Positions 1 to 10,797 of a stretch of 64,000 bases of DNA are shown here, in pieces (position 1 is the first letter of the stretch; each line of letters begins with the position of its first letter). The stretch comes from Aeromonas molluscorum 848 (GTDB lineage Bacteria; Pseudomonadota; Gammaproteobacteria; Enterobacterales; Aeromonadaceae). The translations under genes and the position numbers were made by a program. The stretch covers positions 1 to 64,000 of the forward strand of contig NZ_AQGQ01000002.1 of NCBI RefSeq assembly GCF_000388115.1, read 5' to 3'. The notes beneath the pieces are model-generated. The model did not search any database and was not told where the DNA came from. It saw only the letters and a list, made by a program, of their open reading frames with translations.

Positions 1-51
1 CAGTCGCAGCGATGTGACTGGCCAGAAGAAGCGGATGCTTCTTATTGGTAG
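1..51 (+). CDS. possible 3' end of an upstream gene
   Basis: Reading frame 1 is open from the window edge to a TAG at 49-51 and gives a 16-residue tail ending EEADASYW. A strong terminator begins ten bases later, which fits a gene entering from the left. The tail is too short to assign to a family, and its start lies outside the window. Confidence 0.35.
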   Translation, partial: QSQRCDWPEEADASYW

Positions 52-60
52 CAAGACCTT

Positions 61-90
61 AAAAGCCCGCTCTCACGAGCGGGCTTTTTT
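61..90 (+). terminator. rho-independent terminator
   Basis: GC-rich stem AGCCCGCTC / GAGCGGGCT with a short TCAC loop, preceded by As and followed by six Ts. It closes whatever gene enters from the left edge. Confidence 0.85.
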
Positions 91-324
91 GATGCCTGCG
101 ATTTGGGAAAGAATAGATCCGTCATGTTACCTTCTGCTTACTTCCTCTTTCCAAATCATATGTTTACTGGCAAGACCTCTGGCGTTAGCACGCAATAGGC
201 TTGTATCTGTCATATAACTCGGTAGAGTAAAGACATGTGATGTTCGCCTGCTTTTCCGATGATAGTCTTTCGCATCAGGTGTAACCTTCCCCGCTTTTAT
301 CAACCTTGAGTCAGTGGTATCGAT

Positions 325-642
325 ATGGAACAAGTAAATAAATCTACTTTTAGCGATGTATTGGAATACGTGCGTATGTCTCGTCGTCAGAACAAGCTCA
401 AGCGCGAGATCACCGATAATGAGAAAAAGATCCGTGATAACCAGAAGCGGGTACTGCTGCTCGATAACCTGAGTGACTACATTAAACAGGGCATGAGCAT
501 CGATGAAGTTCAGGCCATCATTGCCAACATGCGCACCGACTATGAAGAGCGGGTTGATGATCATATCATCAAGAATGCAGAGCTCTCCAAGGAGCGCAAA
601 GAGCTGAGTACCAAGCTGAAAGCGATGAGCTCGCATAAATAA
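325..642 (+). CDS. tmaR: PTS system regulator TmaR (YeeX, DUF496)
   Basis: Small coiled-coil protein of 105 residues. In E. coli TmaR clusters at the cell pole and recruits PTS enzyme I there, so it controls sugar uptake. The sequence is close to E. coli YeeX over its whole length, including the blocks [20 protein letters not shown] and [11 protein letters not shown]. Tyr73 in DYEERVDD aligns with E. coli Tyr72, the phosphorylated residue needed for localisation. The ATG at 325 has only a weak ribosome site. The gene stands alone between two terminators, with about 230 non-coding bases upstream in which I see no convincing promoter. Confidence 0.93.
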   Translation: MEQVNKSTFSDVLEYVRMSRRQNKLKREITDNEKKIRDNQKRVLLLDNLSDYIKQGMSIDEVQAIIANMRTDYEERVDDHIIKNAELSKERKELSTKLKAMSSHK

Positions 643-664
643 TCCATCCAGGATAGATATATTG

Positions 665-690
665 AACACCGGCTTATCGCCGGTGTTTTT
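665..690 (+). terminator. rho-independent terminator of tmaR
   Basis: Stem ACACCGGC / GCCGGTGT with a five-base loop, followed by TTTT. It lies 23 bases after the tmaR stop. Confidence 0.85.
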
Positions 691-774
691 GCATGAGTAG
701 AGAGGGTTGGCGCGAGACAATTGACTCCCATTTTGGAAGTAGGCTTGTTACCATCGGCACGAAGCGGTGAATAG

Positions 775-797
775 TTTTCAAGCCATTGACTTGAAAA
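775..797. repeat. perfect inverted repeat upstream of the PBP-like gene
   Basis: TTTTCAAG, seven bases, then CTTGAAAA. The right arm overlaps a TTGACT hexamer at 786-791 that could be a -35 element. It lies 50 bases before the start of the PBP-like gene and could be an operator or an RNA hairpin; nothing in the sequence decides which. Confidence 0.45.
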
Positions 798-847
798 GAC
801 TAAGCTTGAGTGAAACACAATAAATTGCGTAACCATGGTGGGCAAAT

Positions 848-3800
848 ATGGGCGCATTACAACGGACGGATCTGGATACAGTGGCACCTCAAGAGTTTCC
901 CGTCCCGCCAGAGGGCGGTTCCAAAAAGCGCAAGCGTCGCCCCTGGTGGCGTTGGTTGCTTTGTCTGTTCATCTTGCTCTGCCTGATAGCGGCAGGCCTG
1001 TTGATCGCTTACGAAATGAAAACCTCCAAGTTGCAGTCGCAAGAGATTTCCCGCTATGCGACTAGGCTGACCTATCAGGTCGAACCTGGGCCGAGCAAAC
1101 AGATTATCTTCCCGGACGATGGTCCCTTTGATAAACGGTTAGGCTATGTCTTGTTGCCCATGATGCAGGAGCGTTTGCTTCAGCGGGGCTATGAGGTGAG
1201 CGCACAGGTACGTTTCTCCGATGCGCTCTACGACTATGCCAAGCGCGGTTTCTTTGTGCCATATACCGAAAAGGTGCAGGCTGGTCTGACCTTGCATGAC
1301 TGCCGAGCCGAAGCTTTCTACGATTTCCATTATCCCAGTTATTACTACCCGGATTTTGCCTCGATCCCGCCTCTGGTCGTGCAGTCTTTGTTGTTTATTG
1401 AGAATCGCGATCTGCTTAGTAATGAGGAGCCTTTGGCTAATCCCGCCGTTGACTGGCCACGTTTTACCAAGGCGGCCGTCTCCCAACTTGGCAAGGCGCT
1501 GGATATGGAAGGGCAGTCTGCGGGTGGCAGTACCCTGGCTACCCAGGTGGAGAAATACCGGCACTCACCCGATGGCTTGACGGTCTCGCCGACCGAGAAG
1601 ATCCGTCAGATGATTTCAGCCAGCGTGCGGGCTTATCGCCTGGGTCCCGAGACGCTGGAGGCGCGCAAACTGGTTGCCTGGGCCTACCTCAACTCTGTTC
1701 CCTTGTCGGCGGCGCCTGGCCATGGCGAAGTGCATGGGCTGGGAGATGGTCTCTGGGTATGGTTTGGTGCCGATGTGGCCGAAGTGAATCGTCTGCTCGA
1801 CCCCTCTCTCAATCAGGATGCCTCTCTGGACGATAAGGGGTTGGCGCTGCGTCAGGTGGTCTCCTTGATGATCGCTCACCGTCGCCCCTCCTACTACCTA
1901 GCCCAGGGGCGTGATGCCCTGTCCACTCTCACCGACAGCTATCTGCGTCTCTTTGTGCAAGAGGGCATGATTACCCCGGATCTGATGGCTGCCGCGTTGA
2001 AGGCCAACATCAAATACCGGGATTTCCTGCAGTCTCCGGCCATTACCAAAGTCAACAACAACAAGGGATTGCAAGTCGCTCGCACTCGCTTGAGCCGCCA
2101 GCTCGGGGTACAGCTGTACGATCTGGATCGTATGGATTTGACCGCCGAGACCAGCCTTAACATGCCACTGCAAAAAGAGATCACGGGCTACCTGCATCAG
2201 CTGGCCGATCCTGTCTTTGCCGAGAAGGTTGGTTTATTTGGTGAGCGGTTACTCTCGCCGGAGAAGACGGGGGATGTGCGTTATAGCTTTACCTTGTTCG
2301 AAAAATCCCAGGATGGTTTCAAGGTTCGGGTACAGACGGACAACACGGATCAGCCTTTTGACATCAACGAAGGCAGCAAGCTGGAACTGGGCTCTACCGC
2401 CAAGTTGCGGGTGCTGACGACCTATCTGCAGATAGTTGCCGAACTGCATGACAGCTATGCGACTATGCCGGTCGAGAGCCTGCGCAAGCTGGATCTATCT
2501 CCTCAGGACAATATCAGCCGCTGGGCTGTATCCTATCTGGCCTCGGCCAAGGATAAGAGCCTGCCCGCCATGCTGGAGGTCGCACTGGACCGCAAATATT
2601 CAGCCAGCCCCTATGAAGGCTTCTTCACCGGCGGCGGCATGCACACCTTCAACAACTTCAACAAGTACGATAACAATCGCAATCCCTCGATCCGTGATGC
2701 GCTGCGCGAGTCTCTCAACTTGCCATTCGTGCGTCTGATGCGCGATCTAGTGCGCTACACCCTTTACAAGGAAGGTAACCGTACTCAGCTGCTCAAGGAT
2801 GACCGGGATCCGCGCCGTACCGAGTACCTCACCCGGTTTGCCGACAAAGAGGGGCAGACCTATCTGTTGCGCTTCTGGCGCAAATATCGCGGCAAGACGC
2901 CGACCGAGCAGATAGATACCTTCCTGGACGGCTTGAGGCCCAGCGCCAGCCGTCTGGCGGCGGTGCATCGCTATCTCTATCCGAATGCGGATCTGCCGAC
3001 CTTTACCGCCTTCCTGGATGCCCGTCTGCCCAAGGTGCTGCGCATCAAGCTCAATGACAAGCGTATCGCCCAGCTCTATGACTCTTATGGTCCTGGTCAG
3101 TATTCACTACCGGATCAGGGCTATATCGCTCGGGTGCATCCCCTCGAGCTCTGGCTGGTTTCCTATCTCAAGGCCTATGAGAAGGCGACCTTCGCCGATG
3201 CGGTCATGGCGAGCCGGGATGAGCGTCAGGAGGTTTATAGCTGGCTGTTCAAGACCCGTCATCGCAGCGCTCGGGATACCCGGGTTCGCACCATGCTGGA
3301 GGTGGAGGCCTTCCTCGATATCCATCAGCGTTGGGTCAAGCTCGGCTATCCGTTTGATCACCTGGTGCCCTCTCTGGCCACAGCGTTGGGCAGCTCGGGC
3401 GACAGGCCAGCGGCTCTGGCCGAGCTGATGGGCATCATTCAGAATGATGGTATCCGGGCACCTACCTTGCGCATCGACCACCTGTCGTTTGCCAAGGGCA
3501 CGCCATTCGAGACCGAGTTCGAGCCACTCCATACTCAAGGTGAGCGAGTACTACCCTCAGAGGTGGCGACAGCCCTGCGAGGAGCCTTGTCCAGGGTCGT
3601 GGAAGGCGGTACGGCCCGGCGCATCTCGGGTGCTTTTACCCTGGCCGATGGCACTGTACTGACGATGGGGGGCAAGACGGGGACAGGGGACAACAGGCTC
3701 GAAACCGTAGGGCGCTATGGCAATGTCACCAGCTCTTTGGCTCGCAACCGCACGGCAACCTTCGTGTTCTACATAGGAGAGGATCACTTCGGTACCCTGA

Positions 3801-3946
3801 CCGCCTATGTACCCGGCAGTCAGTCAGACAAGTTCCGCTTCACGTCGGCGCTGCCGGTACAGGTACTCAAGGGCATGGCTCCCTTGCTCACACCGTATCT
3901 GGTGCCTGGAACCCAGACCCAGTGTCTGGCGCCAGTGCCTGGTTGA
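848..3946 (+). CDS. class A penicillin-binding-like protein (GT51 + transpeptidase)
   Basis: Predicted bifunctional peptidoglycan synthase of 1032 residues, anchored in the inner membrane. A Lys/Arg-rich cytoplasmic tail is followed by one membrane helix (about residues 34-56). The glycosyltransferase 51 part has the catalytic Glu185 in IENRD and the GGSTLATQ block near residue 225. The transpeptidase part keeps all three motifs: S516-T-A-K519, S622-L-N624 and K943-T-G. It is longer than E. coli PBP1a/1b and diverges between these motifs, so it is not clearly mrcA, mrcB or pbpC. It is monocistronic, and its terminator faces darP. The family call is firm; the precise role is unknown. Confidence 0.85.
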   Translation: MGALQRTDLDTVAPQEFPVPPEGGSKKRKRRPWWRWLLCLFILLCLIAAGLLIAYEMKTSKLQSQEISRYATRLTYQVEPGPSKQIIFPDDGPFDKRLGYVLLPMMQERLLQRGYEVSAQVRFSDALYDYAKRGFFVPYTEKVQAGLTLHDCRAEAFYDFHYPSYYYPDFASIPPLVVQSLLFIENRDLLSNEEPLANPAVDWPRFTKAAVSQLGKALDMEGQSAGGSTLATQVEKYRHSPDGLTVSPTEKIRQMISASVRAYRLGPETLEARKLVAWAYLNSVPLSAAPGHGEVHGLGDGLWVWFGADVAEVNRLLDPSLNQDASLDDKGLALRQVVSLMIAHRRPSYYLAQGRDALSTLTDSYLRLFVQEGMITPDLMAAALKANIKYRDFLQSPAITKVNNNKGLQVARTRLSRQLGVQLYDLDRMDLTAETSLNMPLQKEITGYLHQLADPVFAEKVGLFGERLLSPEKTGDVRYSFTLFEKSQDGFKVRVQTDNTDQPFDINEGSKLELGSTAKLRVLTTYLQIVAELHDSYATMPVESLRKLDLSPQDNISRWAVSYLASAKDKSLPAMLEVALDRKYSASPYEGFFTGGGMHTFNNFNKYDNNRNPSIRDALRESLNLPFVRLMRDLVRYTLYKEGNRTQLLKDDRDPRRTEYLTRFADKEGQTYLLRFWRKYRGKTPTEQIDTFLDGLRPSASRLAAVHRYLYPNADLPTFTAFLDARLPKVLRIKLNDKRIAQLYDSYGPGQYSLPDQGYIARVHPLELWLVSYLKAYEKATFADAVMASRDERQEVYSWLFKTRHRSARDTRVRTMLEVEAFLDIHQRWVKLGYPFDHLVPSLATALGSSGDRPAALAELMGIIQNDGIRAPTLRIDHLSFAKGTPFETEFEPLHTQGERVLPSEVATALRGALSRVVEGGTARRISGAFTLADGTVLTMGGKTGTGDNRLETVGRYGNVTSSLARNRTATFVFYIGEDHFGTLTAYVPGSQSDKFRFTSALPVQVLKGMAPLLTPYLVPGTQTQCLAPVPG

Positions 3947-3963
3947 GAAGATGCTAGATATGA

Positions 3964-3990
3964 AAACGGGGCCTTTCGGCCCCGCTTTTT
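3964..3990 (+). terminator. terminator between PBP-like gene and darP
   Basis: Stem CGGGGCC / GGCCCCG with loop TTTC and a run of five Ts after one C. It is preceded by four As, so it may also work weakly for the convergent darP. Confidence 0.8.
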
Positions 3991-4016
3991 ATGGTGCTAC
4001 TCGTCCAGCAGTCAGC

Positions 4017-4541
4017 TTACAGCTGGTCTTCTATCTCGCCACGCAGGTACTGATAGATCTCGCGAAACGCCGCAGGCGGCTTGTTATGTTCGCGCTCTTT
4101 CTTGGCATTGCGGATCAACTGACGCAGCTTCTGGCGATCCAGTTCATGGAACTGTGACATCAGCTCGTTGAGTGCCTCGTCCCCTTCATTGATCAAGCGC
4201 TCGCGCCACTGCTCGAGACGGTGCAGGCGAGCATTGATGGTGGAGTGGCGATTCTTGAAAATCGACAGCGCTTCAGTGATGGGCGCAATGTCGCGACTGC
4301 GCATCAGTTTACCGATGAACTGCAGGTGACGGCGGTATGACTCATCCTTCTTGGGCTTGAGTTTACGACCCAGTTCGATGGCGTCGGCCAGCTCTTCGTC
4401 CAGTGTGATGCGTTCCAGCTCACTGTGGCTGAGATCGACGAGATCATCACCCATTTGCTGCAGTATCTCGGCCTCGCGCTTCAACTGGCTCTTGCTGGGG
4501 CCCCAGTCATCCAACTCTTGCTCATCGTTAAAGTGGCTCAT
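4017..4541 (-). CDS. darP: ribosome biogenesis factor DarP (YjgA, DUF615)
   Basis: 174 residues, highly charged and helical, matching E. coli YjgA/DarP in length and in blocks such as KRHLQFIGKLMR-like (YRRHLQFIGKLMR) and WRERLINEGD. DarP binds late 50S assembly intermediates and promotes 23S rRNA folding. The ATG at 4541 is about 110 bases from the divergent pmbA, an arrangement also seen in E. coli and Vibrio, where yjgA and pmbA are neighbours. Confidence 0.93.
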   Translation of the reverse strand: MSHFNDEQELDDWGPSKSQLKREAEILQQMGDDLVDLSHSELERITLDEELADAIELGRKLKPKKDESYRRHLQFIGKLMRSRDIAPITEALSIFKNRHSTINARLHRLEQWRERLINEGDEALNELMSQFHELDRQKLRQLIRNAKKEREHNKPPAAFREIYQYLRGEIEDQL

Positions 4542-4653
4542 TATTCTTCATATCCTGTCATTCGCGTTTGGTTGATATGTTACCAGTTTCTCCCGCTGGG
4601 CGCAGGGGTCTGATATGCTTAGCCCCCTTCCTTTCTTCACGCAGACTTGAGTT

Positions 4654-5997
4654 ATGACGCAGCAAGACGAAATCCGCCAGGATCAGACGCAACTGGAGGC
4701 CGTGGTGGCCGAGGCGCTTGAGATTGCCAAAGGGCTGGGCGCCTCGTTGGCGGAGGTCTCTATCAGCAAGCAGACCGGTTTGTCGGTCAATACCCGCGGC
4801 TGCGAATTGGAAAGCATCGAATTCAACAAGGACGGGGCCTTGGGCATCGCCGTTTACCGCAATGGCTGCAAGGGCTCCTCCTCGACCACGGATCTGAGCA
4901 AGTCAGCCATCCGCGCGGCTGTCGAGGCGGCCATCGAGATTGCCCGTCACACCTCGGCCGATGATTGTGCTGGCCTGGCCGAGCCCGATCTGCTCGCCTG
5001 GGATGCCCCGGATTTGCAGCTCTGCCACCCCATAGAGCTGGATCCCCAGCGCGGCATCGCGCTGGCAATCGAGTGCGAGCGTCTGGCCCTGAATCGCGAC
5101 AGCCGGATCAAGCACTCCGATGGCGCCGGTTTCTCCAGTCACCTCGGCATCAAGGTCTATGGCAACAGTCACGGTTTTGTGAAGGGTTATGCGGCCTCGC
5201 GCAATTCCCTGAGCTGCATGCTGATCGGCGAGCAAGATGGCGACATGCAGCGCGATTATGGTTACTCCTCCAGTCGTGATCTTGCCGGGCTCTGGAGCCC
5301 GCAGCGCATCGCGGACGAGGCGGTAGAGCGAACTGTCGCCCGCCTTGGTGCCCGCAAGATAACGACCCGCCATGCCCCCGTGCTCTTTCACCCCGATACC
5401 GCAGCTGGCCTGTGGGGGCATTTGGTCATGGCCATCAGTGGCGGCAATCTCTATCGCAAGTCGAGCTTCCTGCAAGGTCGGCTGGGCGAACAGATCCTGC
5501 CTGCGTGGCTCAGGATCCAGGAGTTCCCTCATCTGCTGGGTGGCTTGGCCAGCTCGCCCTTCGATGGTGAGGGGGTTCGAACCCAGGATCGCGACATCAT
5601 CCGCGATGGCAGCCTGATGAGCTGGTTGCTCACCTCCTACTCCGCGCGCAAGCTGGGATTAACCACCACGGGCCATGCCGGTGGCATCCACAACTGGCAG
5701 GTGTCAAATACGGGTCAGGATTTCCAGACACTGCTCAAGGAGATGGGCACGGGTCTGCTGGTGACCGAGCTGATGGGGCAGGGCGTCAATATCGTCAATG
5801 GTGACTACTCTCGTGGTGCGGCAGGGTTCTGGGTCGAGAATGGCGAGATAGCCTACCCGGTCGAGGAGATCACCATCGCGGGCAACCTCAATGACATGTA
5901 CCGCCAGATAGTGGCGGTCGGTACCGACGAGGATGAACGTTCCAGCCTCAAGACAGGTTCAGTGCTGGTTGAGAATATGAAGCTGGCCGGCCACTGA
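4654..5997 (+). CDS. pmbA: metalloprotease PmbA/TldE
   Basis: 447 residues, full length for PmbA (TldE). With TldD it forms the heterodimeric protease that matures microcin B17 and degrades CcdA. Family features seen are the N-terminal NTRGCELESIEFNKDG region, HTSADD, and the C-terminal block GVNIVNGDYSRGAAGFWVEN. TldE subunits lack the HExxxH zinc site of TldD, and none is seen here, so this is the regulatory partner rather than TldD. It is divergent from darP and is closed by a bidirectional terminator shared with murA. Confidence 0.95.
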   Translation: MTQQDEIRQDQTQLEAVVAEALEIAKGLGASLAEVSISKQTGLSVNTRGCELESIEFNKDGALGIAVYRNGCKGSSSTTDLSKSAIRAAVEAAIEIARHTSADDCAGLAEPDLLAWDAPDLQLCHPIELDPQRGIALAIECERLALNRDSRIKHSDGAGFSSHLGIKVYGNSHGFVKGYAASRNSLSCMLIGEQDGDMQRDYGYSSSRDLAGLWSPQRIADEAVERTVARLGARKITTRHAPVLFHPDTAAGLWGHLVMAISGGNLYRKSSFLQGRLGEQILPAWLRIQEFPHLLGGLASSPFDGEGVRTQDRDIIRDGSLMSWLLTSYSARKLGLTTTGHAGGIHNWQVSNTGQDFQTLLKEMGTGLLVTELMGQGVNIVNGDYSRGAAGFWVENGEIAYPVEEITIAGNLNDMYRQIVAVGTDEDERSSLKTGSVLVENMKLAGH

Positions 5998-6017
5998 GTC
6001 TTGCCCAGCACGGCAAA

Positions 6018-6056
6018 ATAAAACGGCCCCCTCGCCAGGCGAGGGGGCCGTTTTTG
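6018..6056. terminator. bidirectional terminator between pmbA and murA
   Basis: Near-perfect 16-bp inverted repeat AAACGGCCCCCTCGCC with its complement, with As on the left and Ts on the right. It can end transcription from both convergent genes. Confidence 0.88.
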
Positions 6057-6072
6057 TTGGCCGAAAGAGCGT

Positions 6073-7603
<1,531 letters not shown>

Positions 7604-7604
<1 letters not shown>

Positions 7605-7876
7605 TATGCGTCCTCGGTTTGTTGCGCAATGGGTTGAAAAAGACCGACGACCCCGTACAGGGTCGCCAGGGTATATATGTCGGCGGTGGCGTTGATCAAC
7701 TGAGGTTGACTACCCCTTGCCAGTGCGGCCTTGGCCCACTTGACCAGCAGTGCCAGTCCGGCGGAGTCGAGCCGCTCGACCCGGCTCAGGTCCAGACTAT
7801 CTTGCTGCCACCACTGGTCGCGGCTCTGCCACAGAGTGATGACCTGCTCGGATTGCAGGTCGGTACCGAACATCAT
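7604..7876 (-). CDS. mlaB: MlaB, STAS subunit of the Mla phospholipid transporter
   Basis: 90 residues with the STAS signature [17 protein letters not shown]. MlaB binds the MlaF ATPase on the cytoplasmic side and is needed for assembly and activity of MlaFEDB. The open frame runs further upstream inside mlaC, but the start is the ATG at 7876, which overlaps the mlaC stop as ATGA. A second ATG follows directly. Confidence 0.92.
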
Positions 7877-8505
7877 GATTTGAGGGCCAGCGGCTTGGCA
7901 TTGTGGGCCTGCAGCTGGGCAATCACGGCGTCTATGCCATTCTGGCGGATCAGGCCACCGAGCTCGCTCTGCTTGGCGGAGAGCAGGCTGATGCCTTCGG
8001 CCACCATGTCGAATGCTTTCCACTCACCGGTCTTGTTGTTCTTGCGCAGCTTGAATTCGAGGAAGAGATCGGGCTTGCCACTCTCCTTGACGCTGACGCT
8101 GACCGCCGTGATGCTGCCGGTCGCGGGCTTGCCCGGTTCGACCTTGACCACTTGTTTGTCAAAATGGGCAAGGGCATCGGCATAGGAGCTGACCATGTAT
8201 TCGGTGAACACCTGCACGAAGGCATCACGCTGGGCCGGGGTGGTCTCTTTGATCTGGTTGCCGAGCACCTTGTAGGCGGCAAAGCGGGTATCTATGTAAG
8301 GCAGCAGCTCTTCACGAATGATGACCCGCAGATGATCCGGGTTCTGCTTGATCTGACTCTGATCGGCCTTCAGGCGAGCGAACGTCTGCTTGGCGGCGGT
8401 ATCGACCAAGGCGTAGGGGTCGCTCGGGTAGCTCTCTGCCTGGGCAACCAAGGAGAACAGTATGCTGGCCATCAGCCCGAACAGCAGGGTCATTTTTTTC
8501 AACAT
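7873..8505 (-). CDS. mlaC: MlaC, periplasmic phospholipid carrier
   Basis: 210 residues with a cleavable signal peptide (MLKKMTLLFGLMASILFSLVAQA). MlaC ferries phospholipid between the outer-membrane MlaA-porin complex and MlaFEDB in the inner membrane. Family blocks seen are RDAFVQVFTEYMVSSYADAL and FDMVAEGISLL. It starts two bases after the mlaD stop, with the ribosome site AAGGAG inside the mlaD end region. Confidence 0.95.
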   Translation of the reverse strand: MLKKMTLLFGLMASILFSLVAQAESYPSDPYALVDTAAKQTFARLKADQSQIKQNPDHLRVIIREELLPYIDTRFAAYKVLGNQIKETTPAQRDAFVQVFTEYMVSSYADALAHFDKQVVKVEPGKPATGSITAVSVSVKESGKPDLFLEFKLRKNNKTGEWKAFDMVAEGISLLSAKQSELGGLIRQNGIDAVIAQLQAHNAKPLALKS

Positions 8506-8507
8506 GG

Positions 8508-9005
8508 TTACTCCTTGTTGGTATCGTCTTTGCTATCGGAAGACTGGCTGTACAGGAATTTGCCAATCAGGTCCTCGAGCACTATGGCGGACTTGGTGTC
8601 TTCTATGGTGTCGCCATTCTTGAGCATGCCCGTTCCCATCTCCTCGTCGGAGAAACCGGGTACCAGACCAATATACTGCTCGCCGAGCAGACCAGAGGTC
8701 AGGATGGAGAGCGTGCTGGTTTCAGAGAATTCTCCGGCGCTCTTTTGCATCTCCAGAGTGACAACGGGCACCTGGTTTTTGCTGTCCAGAGTGATATCAC
8801 TGACTCGACCGACTACCACACCGCCCACCTTGACCGGCGAACGTACTTTCAGGCCGCCGATATTATCGAAATGGGCGCGCAGGGTATAGGTTTCTCCCTC
8901 CGGTTTAAAGCTCAAACCTGCGACTTGCAGTGCCAAAGCCAGAATGGCTGCGATGCCGGCCAGCATGAAGGCGCCAACCAGGAATTCTACTTTGCTGAAC
9001 TTCAT
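8508..9005 (-). CDS. mlaD: MlaD, MCE-domain subunit of the Mla transporter
   Basis: 165 residues with one N-terminal membrane helix and one MCE domain (ADFDNIGGLKVRSPVKVGGVVVG-like block, here FDNIGGLKVRSPVKVGG). It forms the periplasmic hexameric ring on MlaE. The frame can be read from a TTG at 9020, but the ATG at 9005 gives the usual MKFSKVEFLVG and has AAGG six bases upstream. That choice also removes an overlap with mlaE. The C-terminus keeps VLEDLIGKFLY, which contacts lipid in the family. Confidence 0.94.
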   Translation of the reverse strand: MKFSKVEFLVGAFMLAGIAAILALALQVAGLSFKPEGETYTLRAHFDNIGGLKVRSPVKVGGVVVGRVSDITLDSKNQVPVVTLEMQKSAGEFSETSTLSILTSGLLGEQYIGLVPGFSDEEMGTGMLKNGDTIEDTKSAIVLEDLIGKFLYSQSSDSKDDTNKE

Positions 9006-9012
9006 CTTTACC

Positions 9013-9795
9013 TTATCCAAACATGATTGCGGTGAGTATAAAATCCAGGCCGAGCACGGCCAGGGAGGAGTTGACCACGGTGCGGGTCGTGGCCTGGCTT
9101 ATCCCAGCCGAGGTGGGCTTGGCATCATAGCCGTTAAAGAGCGCAATCCAGGTGACGACCAAGGCGAAGATCACACTCTTGATGGCGCCCTGCATTATGT
9201 CGTCCTGCCAGTCTACCGCGGCCTGCATGGCTGACCAGAAGCCACCCTCATCGACTCCTAGCCAGTCTACACCGACTAATTTGGCACCCATGATGCCGAC
9301 CAGGCTGAACATGAAGGCCAGCAACGGCATGCTGATGACGCCTGCCCAGAAACGGGGCGCTACCACACGGCGCAGGGGATCGACCGCCATCATCTCCAGG
9401 CTGGAGAGCTGTTCGGTCGCCTTCATCAAGCCTATCTCGGCGGTGAGCGCTGAACCGGCTCGCCCTGCGAACAGCAGAGCCGTCACCACAGGACCCAGTT
9501 CACGGAGCAGGGAGAGGGAGACCAGCGGCCCCAGACTGCCTTCCGCACCGAAGTCTTTCAGTACGTTGTAACCCTGCAAGGAGAGCACCATACCGATGAA
9601 GAGACCGGAGACCAGGATGATGGCGACCGATTGCACCCCCACTACATAGAGCTGCTGGATAAGCAGCGGGAAGTGTTTGCACGGTTGCGGGCGACCAGCC
9701 AGGGCGTGAAACAGCATGATGGTCGCTCGTCCCATGGCGGTCAGAGACTGGATCCCGGATCGCCCCAACTGGGTTATTTGACTTATCAACATCAT
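9013..9795 (-). CDS. mlaE: MlaE, permease of the Mla transporter
   Basis: 260 residues, polytopic ABC permease of the MlaE/TTC class. It has the amphipathic N-terminal helix, five to six hydrophobic segments and the conserved [17 protein letters not shown] and [14 protein letters not shown] blocks, which couple to MlaF. The ATG at 9795 overlaps the mlaF stop (ATGA); a second ATG follows immediately. Confidence 0.95.
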   Translation of the reverse strand: MMLISQITQLGRSGIQSLTAMGRATIMLFHALAGRPQPCKHFPLLIQQLYVVGVQSVAIILVSGLFIGMVLSLQGYNVLKDFGAEGSLGPLVSLSLLRELGPVVTALLFAGRAGSALTAEIGLMKATEQLSSLEMMAVDPLRRVVAPRFWAGVISMPLLAFMFSLVGIMGAKLVGVDWLGVDEGGFWSAMQAAVDWQDDIMQGAIKSVIFALVVTWIALFNGYDAKPTSAGISQATTRTVVNSSLAVLGLDFILTAIMFG

Positions 9796-10592
9796 AGATC
9801 CTGTAGCAGTTCGCCAGCCGGGAAATGAAATGGAACCGGACCATCGGGCAGCCCCTGCAGGAACTGTTCGACCTCTGGGTTGCTGTCTTCCCGCAGCTGT
9901 TGGGGGGTGCCCTGGGCCACTATCTTGCGATTGGCGATGATATAAGCGTAATCGGCAATGCTCATCACCTCGGTGACATCGTGAGTGACGATCACGGAGG
10001 TGATGCCGAGGGCGTCATTGAGCTCGCGGATGAGTTTGACCAGCACCCCCATGGTGATGGGATCCTGGCCGACAAAGGGCTCATCGAACATGATGAGGTC
10101 CGGATCCAGGGCGATCGCTCTGGCCAGGGCCGCACGTCTGGCCATGCCGCCAGATAGCTGGGAAGGCATCAGGGATGCTGCACCGCGCAGGCCGACCGCT
10201 TCCAGCTTCATCATGGCGATGGTGTGGATCAGCTCCTCGGGCAATCCGGAGTGCTCACGCAGGGGGAAGGCCACGTTGTCAAACACCGTCATACCGGTAA
10301 AGAGGGCACCACTCTGGAACAGCATGCTCATCCGCTTGCGCAGGGTATAGAGGCGGCTGCGCGACAGGCTGGGCACATCCTCACCGTCAAACAATATGGT
10401 ACCGGCATCGGGTTTGAGTTGACCGCCGATCAGCCGCAGCAGCGTGGTCTTGCCGATCCCGCTTGGCCCCATCACAGCAGTCACCTTGCCACGGGGTATG
10501 GTGAGGCTGATGTTGTCGTAGAGCAGGCGATCGCCGTGACTGAAGCTGAGATCGGAGATGGTGATCAGATCGTTGTTCAAACAATTGTCCAT
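9792..10592 (-). CDS. mlaF: MlaF, ATPase of the Mla transporter
   Basis: ABC ATPase of 266 residues that powers lipid transport through MlaE. It has Walker [10 protein letters not shown], signature [14 protein letters not shown], Walker B LIMFDEP and switch His in VTHDV. The C-terminal tail [17 protein letters not shown] matches the MlaF extension that clasps the neighbouring subunit. A TTG at 10601 is in frame, but the ATG at 10592 is the better start. It is the first gene of mlaFEDCB-ibaG-murA and is divergent from kdsD. Confidence 0.95.
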   Translation of the reverse strand: MDNCLNNDLITISDLSFSHGDRLLYDNISLTIPRGKVTAVMGPSGIGKTTLLRLIGGQLKPDAGTILFDGEDVPSLSRSRLYTLRKRMSMLFQSGALFTGMTVFDNVAFPLREHSGLPEELIHTIAMMKLEAVGLRGAASLMPSQLSGGMARRAALARAIALDPDLIMFDEPFVGQDPITMGVLVKLIRELNDALGITSVIVTHDVTEVMSIADYAYIIANRKIVAQGTPQQLREDSNPEVEQFLQGLPDGPVPFHFPAGELLQDL

Positions 10593-10757
10593 CGGGTGCA
10601 AATGAAGAGCGAATTTTATGGGCTAGTCTAGGTCTAAGCAACAGTAAGGAACAACTATTGAGCAGGCAGGCCCGCTTTGTCGGTGACAGTTTCCGGCCTT
10701 TACTCCCCATCATGTTCGCCAGAAACCATCAGATTCGCTTATCTGGGCAGACTTTTT

Positions 10758-10763
10758 TATAAT
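10758..10763 (+). promoter_or_regulatory. likely -10 element of the kdsD operon
   Basis: Perfect TATAAT 34 bases before the kdsD ATG in the mlaF-kdsD divergent gap. No good -35 is present at 17-18 bases (TTCGCT is the nearest), so the promoter call rests on the -10 alone. Confidence 0.45.
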
Positions 10764-10797
10764 CCCGCAGCTAATTTCGGCCCGGAGCTGTCCCTAT

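Noticed and set aside
14-217. 67-residue plus-strand open frame
   Set aside because: It runs straight through the terminator at 61-90 and has no ribosome site or family similarity.
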